Source of the DNA: JBEKDJ01 sp050014415
GTDB taxonomy: Bacteria; Desulfobacterota; BSN033; UBA1163
DNA: 14,879 bases
Direction: 5' to 3'
Assembly: GCA_050014415.1 (NCBI GenBank)
Contig: JBEKDJ010000098.1
Span: 1 to 14,879 of the forward strand
The notes under the pieces: generated by a model
What the model saw: only the letters and a program-made list of their open reading frames with translations
What the model was told of the DNA's origin: nothing
The model's database searches: none
Made by a program: the position numbers and the translations under genes
In this document: positions 12,440-14,879 of the stretch, piece by piece
Layout: the number at the start of each line of letters is the position of its first letter
How positions within the stretch are numbered: the first letter of the stretch is position 1

Positions 12440-13480
12440 ATGAGATTCAAGACGATTGAATGGATGGGAGATCGGGTCAGGCTTCTGGATCAGAGGAGAC
12501 TTCCTCTGAAGGTTAGCTATTTAGATTGTAAAGACGCTTCTTCTGTGGCGCAGGCCATTCGGTCAATGGCCATCCGCGGCGCACCGGCGATCGGAGTGGC
12601 TTCGGCCATGGGAATCGCCCTCGCTGCGAAAAAGACTCCATCCCGTCGGCCTGGAGACTTCTGCAAGCGCATTGAGAAGGTTTGTGATCAGATGAGAGCG
12701 ACCCGACCGACAGCCGTTAATCTCTTTTGGGCGATCGGTCGAATGAAAAGCATTCTGGATGAGGTCCATTTCTATGGCATCGACGAGACGAGGGCGAGGT
12801 TGGTGGAAGAAGCCCTTCGTATTTATAGAGAAGACGTCGAAGTCAATCGGAAAATTGGAGAAAATGGAAAGATCCTTATCCGAGGGGGAGAAGGTGTGCT
12901 CACTCATTGCAACGCAGGCGGCTTAGCCACGACCGGCCATGGGACCGCATTGGGGGTGATCCGGGCAGCTTGGGCTGAAGGGAAGAGGTTCCGTGTGTTT
13001 GTTGATGAGACGAGGCCCTTGCTTCAGGGAGCTCGACTCACTGCCTGGGAGTTGGTACAAGAGAAGATTCCTACCACGGTTTTGACCGACAATATGGCCG
13101 GGTGGTTGATGAAGAAGGGGAAGATAAACCTCGTTCTGGTGGGGGCTGACCGGATCGCTCGAAACGGCGATACTGCCAACAAGATCGGGACCTATAGCCT
13201 TGCGATCCTCTCAAGGTGGCATCACCTTCCCTTTTACGTGGTCGCTCCGACATCGACATTCGACCATTCTTTGACCTCTGGAAAGGATATCCCTATCGAG
13301 GAAAGAGCCCCAATAGAAGTGACCCACTTTGGAGGGAAGCGAATTACTCCAAAAGGCGTTGAAGCCTCTAACCCTGCCTTTGATGTGACTCCCCATTCTT
13401 TGATTCACGGTATCATCACTGAGAAGGGAATTGTCCGAAAACCCTTCGTAAGAGGGATGAGAAAGATCAAAAGCAGATGA
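12440..13480 (+). CDS. mtnA: S-methyl-5-thioribose-1-phosphate isomerase
   Basis: MtnA converts methylthioribose 1-phosphate to methylthioribulose 1-phosphate in methionine salvage. At 346 aa it is full length, with IRGAPAIG near the N-terminus (about 46-53), LTHCNAGGLATTGHGTALGV (catalytic Cys157), DETRPLLQGARLTAWEL and GADRIARNGDTANKIGTY (catalytic Asp237). This family is homologous to eIF2B alpha-type proteins, but the two catalytic residues and the TGHGTALG loop favour the isomerase. I prefer the ATG at 12440 over the GTG three bases earlier because AGGATAGG lies at a better distance. It follows gatB closely and overlaps the next gene by 4 nt. No mtnK, mtnP or later salvage genes are visible. 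Confidence 0.94.
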   Translation: MRFKTIEWMGDRVRLLDQRRLPLKVSYLDCKDASSVAQAIRSMAIRGAPAIGVASAMGIALAAKKTPSRRPGDFCKRIEKVCDQMRATRPTAVNLFWAIGRMKSILDEVHFYGIDETRARLVEEALRIYREDVEVNRKIGENGKILIRGGEGVLTHCNAGGLATTGHGTALGVIRAAWAEGKRFRVFVDETRPLLQGARLTAWELVQEKIPTTVLTDNMAGWLMKKGKINLVLVGADRIARNGDTANKIGTYSLAILSRWHHLPFYVVAPTSTFDHSLTSGKDIPIEERAPIEVTHFGGKRITPKGVEASNPAFDVTPHSLIHGIITEKGIVRKPFVRGMRKIKSR

Positions 13481-14271
13481 AGAACCCGATCATCACGCTG
13501 CTCAGCGATTTTGGGACAAAGGATCACTATGTCGCATCGATGAAAGGGACGATTTTGAATATCAATTCCCAATGCACCTTGGTTGACATTACCCATGACA
13601 TCAAGTCCCATGATATAGAGGAAGGGGCCTTCATCTTGTCCAATGTCTATTCCTTTTTTCCTAGGGGAACGATCCATCTCTGTGTGGTCGATCCAGGCGT
13701 GGGGGGGCCAAGGAACCCCATTCTCCTCGTGACCGCAGACCATTTTTTTGTGGGTCCGGACAATGGCATCTTCACCTTCGTTTTGGCGAGGGAGAAGGTG
13801 AAGCAGATGGTGGCCCTCACGAACCAGAAGTATTTTCTCTCTCAGGTTAGCATGACTTTCCACGGAAGAGATCTCTTTGCCCCTGTCGTCGGTCACCTCT
13901 CCTTAGGCGTCAAACCCAATGCCTTCGGAAAGAAAGTCCGCTCTTGGACGAAGTTGACTTTTCGAAAACCCCGAGTGGAGGGAAGGAAGTTGGTCGGAGA
14001 AATCCTCCACATCGATACCTTTGGAAACCTGATCAGCAGTATCGATGAAGAACACCTTCTCCATTTTGTGAAGGGGCGCGCCTATTTCATCAGAGCCGGT
14101 AAGAGAATGATCCGAGGTTTGAAAAAAGGGTATTGGGAGGGGAGAAAAAATGAGGCGATGGCCCTTTTGGGGAGCGGAGGACTCTTGGAGATCTCCTTCA
14201 GAGAAAGGAGTGCTCAGAAGATCTTGAAGGCTGAGAAGGGGGACCAGATTACGATCGAGACAAGCGAATAA
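13477..14271 (+). CDS. SAM hydroxide adenosyltransferase (DUF62 family)
   Basis: A 264-aa enzyme of the fluorinase/chlorinase-related family that uses hydroxide to split S-adenosylmethionine into adenosine and methionine. Motifs are LLSDFGTKDHYVASMKG (8-24), VVDPGVGGPRNP (70-81), GPDNGIF and MTFHGRDLFAPV (126-137). Asp72, Arg79 and His129 reproduce the Asp-Arg-His triad described for characterised members, with the same seven-residue step between Asp and Arg. The ATG overlaps the mtnA stop (ATGA), so the two are translationally coupled. The coupling suggests joint handling of SAM and its thio by-products, though the physiological role of this family is still debated. Confidence 0.93.
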   Translation: MKNPIITLLSDFGTKDHYVASMKGTILNINSQCTLVDITHDIKSHDIEEGAFILSNVYSFFPRGTIHLCVVDPGVGGPRNPILLVTADHFFVGPDNGIFTFVLAREKVKQMVALTNQKYFLSQVSMTFHGRDLFAPVVGHLSLGVKPNAFGKKVRSWTKLTFRKPRVEGRKLVGEILHIDTFGNLISSIDEEHLLHFVKGRAYFIRAGKRMIRGLKKGYWEGRKNEAMALLGSGGLLEISFRERSAQKILKAEKGDQITIETSE

Positions 14272-14329
14272 TCAAGCACACCGATTGCCTATGGTCCAGT
14301 GCCTATCCTCTGGACTGTTGGAGTAAATG
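14272..14329 (+). other. Short spacer with a hairpin before the aminotransferase gene
   Basis: GTCCA (14294-14298) and TGGAC (14311-14315) can form a 5-bp hairpin just upstream of the TTGGAG ribosome site. No T-run follows, so it is not a standard terminator. Confidence 0.35.
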
Positions 14330-14879
14330 ATGATTTCGAAAAAAGCGCAGGAGATTCCCCCGTTCATTGTGATGGATGTCCTCGAGAAGGCTCAAGAGCT
14401 CGAGCGGATGGGGGAGCATGTGATTCATTTAGAAGTAGGGGAGCCGGATTTTGATACTCCCCAATGCATCAATGAAGCCTGTTATCGCGCGATTCGTGAA
14501 GGAAAGACCCATTACACGCACAGCCTGGGTTTGGCAGAGCTGAGGGAAGCGATCTCGGAGAATTACTGGCAACATTATCGAGTGCGGGTTCATCCAGAGC
14601 AAATCCTTGTGACATCAGGGACATCACCGGCCATGCTCCTCCTCTTCTCGGCCCTTTTGGAGCCAGGTGATGAGATTATCCTCTCCAACCCTTGTTACCC
14701 ATGCTATCCTAATATCATCCGGTTTGCCGACGGCTCTCCGGCCTTTATTGAAGTAAAGGAAGAAGAAGGCTTTCAGTATCTTCCTGAGACGATTGGCGAG
14801 AAACTTCATCAAAAGGTGAAAGGGGTCCTGATCAATTCGCCTTCCAATCCTACCGGAAATGTGATGGCCGTGGAGCGAA
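14330..14879 (+). CDS. Class I/II aminotransferase (PLP-dependent), N-terminal part only
   Basis: About 183 residues are visible before the window ends. Motifs are those of aspartate-aminotransferase-like (fold type I) enzymes: LEVGEPDFDTP for substrate binding, HYTHSLGLAELREAI, TSGTSPAMLLLFSALLEPGD, NPCYPCYPNIIRF and INSPSNPTGNV with the Asn that contacts the cofactor. The PLP lysine lies beyond the end. Two adjacent ATGs are possible, 14327 and 14330; the second is 6 nt from TTGGAG and is preferred. It follows the SAM hydrolase by 58 bp on the same strand and may be in the same operon. Amino-acid substrate cannot be deduced; a role in transaminating the methionine-salvage keto acid would fit the neighbours but is speculation. 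Confidence 0.9.
   Translation, partial: MISKKAQEIPPFIVMDVLEKAQELERMGEHVIHLEVGEPDFDTPQCINEACYRAIREGKTHYTHSLGLAELREAISENYWQHYRVRVHPEQILVTSGTSPAMLLLFSALLEPGDEIILSNPCYPCYPNIIRFADGSPAFIEVKEEEGFQYLPETIGEKLHQKVKGVLINSPSNPTGNVMAVER

Noticed and set aside
1..14879. CRISPR array
   Set aside because: No regularly spaced identical repeats with unique spacers; the phased boxes at 6690-6893 are too short and degenerate.

Overview
The window looks like a chromosomal segment of a Gram-negative, probably anaerobic bacterium. A Desulfobacterota (deltaproteobacterial) or related lineage is my best guess, with moderate confidence and from gene content only: a response regulator with GGDEF and PilZ domains, a small cold-shock protein, an LPS-kinase-like protein, and a gatB - mtnA - SAM hydrolase - aminotransferase cluster. 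No rRNA is present to fix the taxonomy. The left two thirds are AT-rich with many small or broken genes; the right third is more GC-rich housekeeping DNA.

Layout. 1-1851: c-di-GMP signalling unit (REC-GGDEF-PilZ protein and a small protein made of two copies of one module). 1852-2850: intergenic DNA with a diverged direct repeat, a cold-shock gene with two candidate promoters, and a decayed glycogen-binding-domain gene that has lost its start codon and carries a frameshift. 2971-3430: a non-coding stretch full of paired helices, best read as an orphan HEARO/omega RNA (the guide-RNA scaffold of IscB/IsrB nucleases) with no nuclease gene beside it. 3468-5569: a zinc-finger protein divergent from small unrecognised proteins, with facing-away promoters whose -35 boxes lie in a 9-bp inverted repeat.

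5570-8688: mobile-element territory. It holds an 8-bp tandem repeat, GC-rich hairpins, a serine recombinase gene interrupted by one amber codon, an A/G-rich non-coding stretch with four AAGAAGT boxes phased at 29-30 bp, and then a compact xis-like / HTH regulator / tyrosine integrase operon. The integrase stop codon lies 3 bp before the first base of an intact tRNA-Arg(CCG) gene.

8790-14879: host genes. These are a secreted charged protein translationally coupled to an alpha/beta hydrolase, a convergent LPS-kinase-like gene, then divergently gatB, mtnA and a SAM hydroxide adenosyltransferase (the last two overlapping by 4 nt), followed by the start of a class I/II aminotransferase that runs off the window. 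The mtnA/SAM-hydrolase pair joins two steps of S-adenosylmethionine by-product turnover. No CRISPR array or complete insertion sequence was seen.
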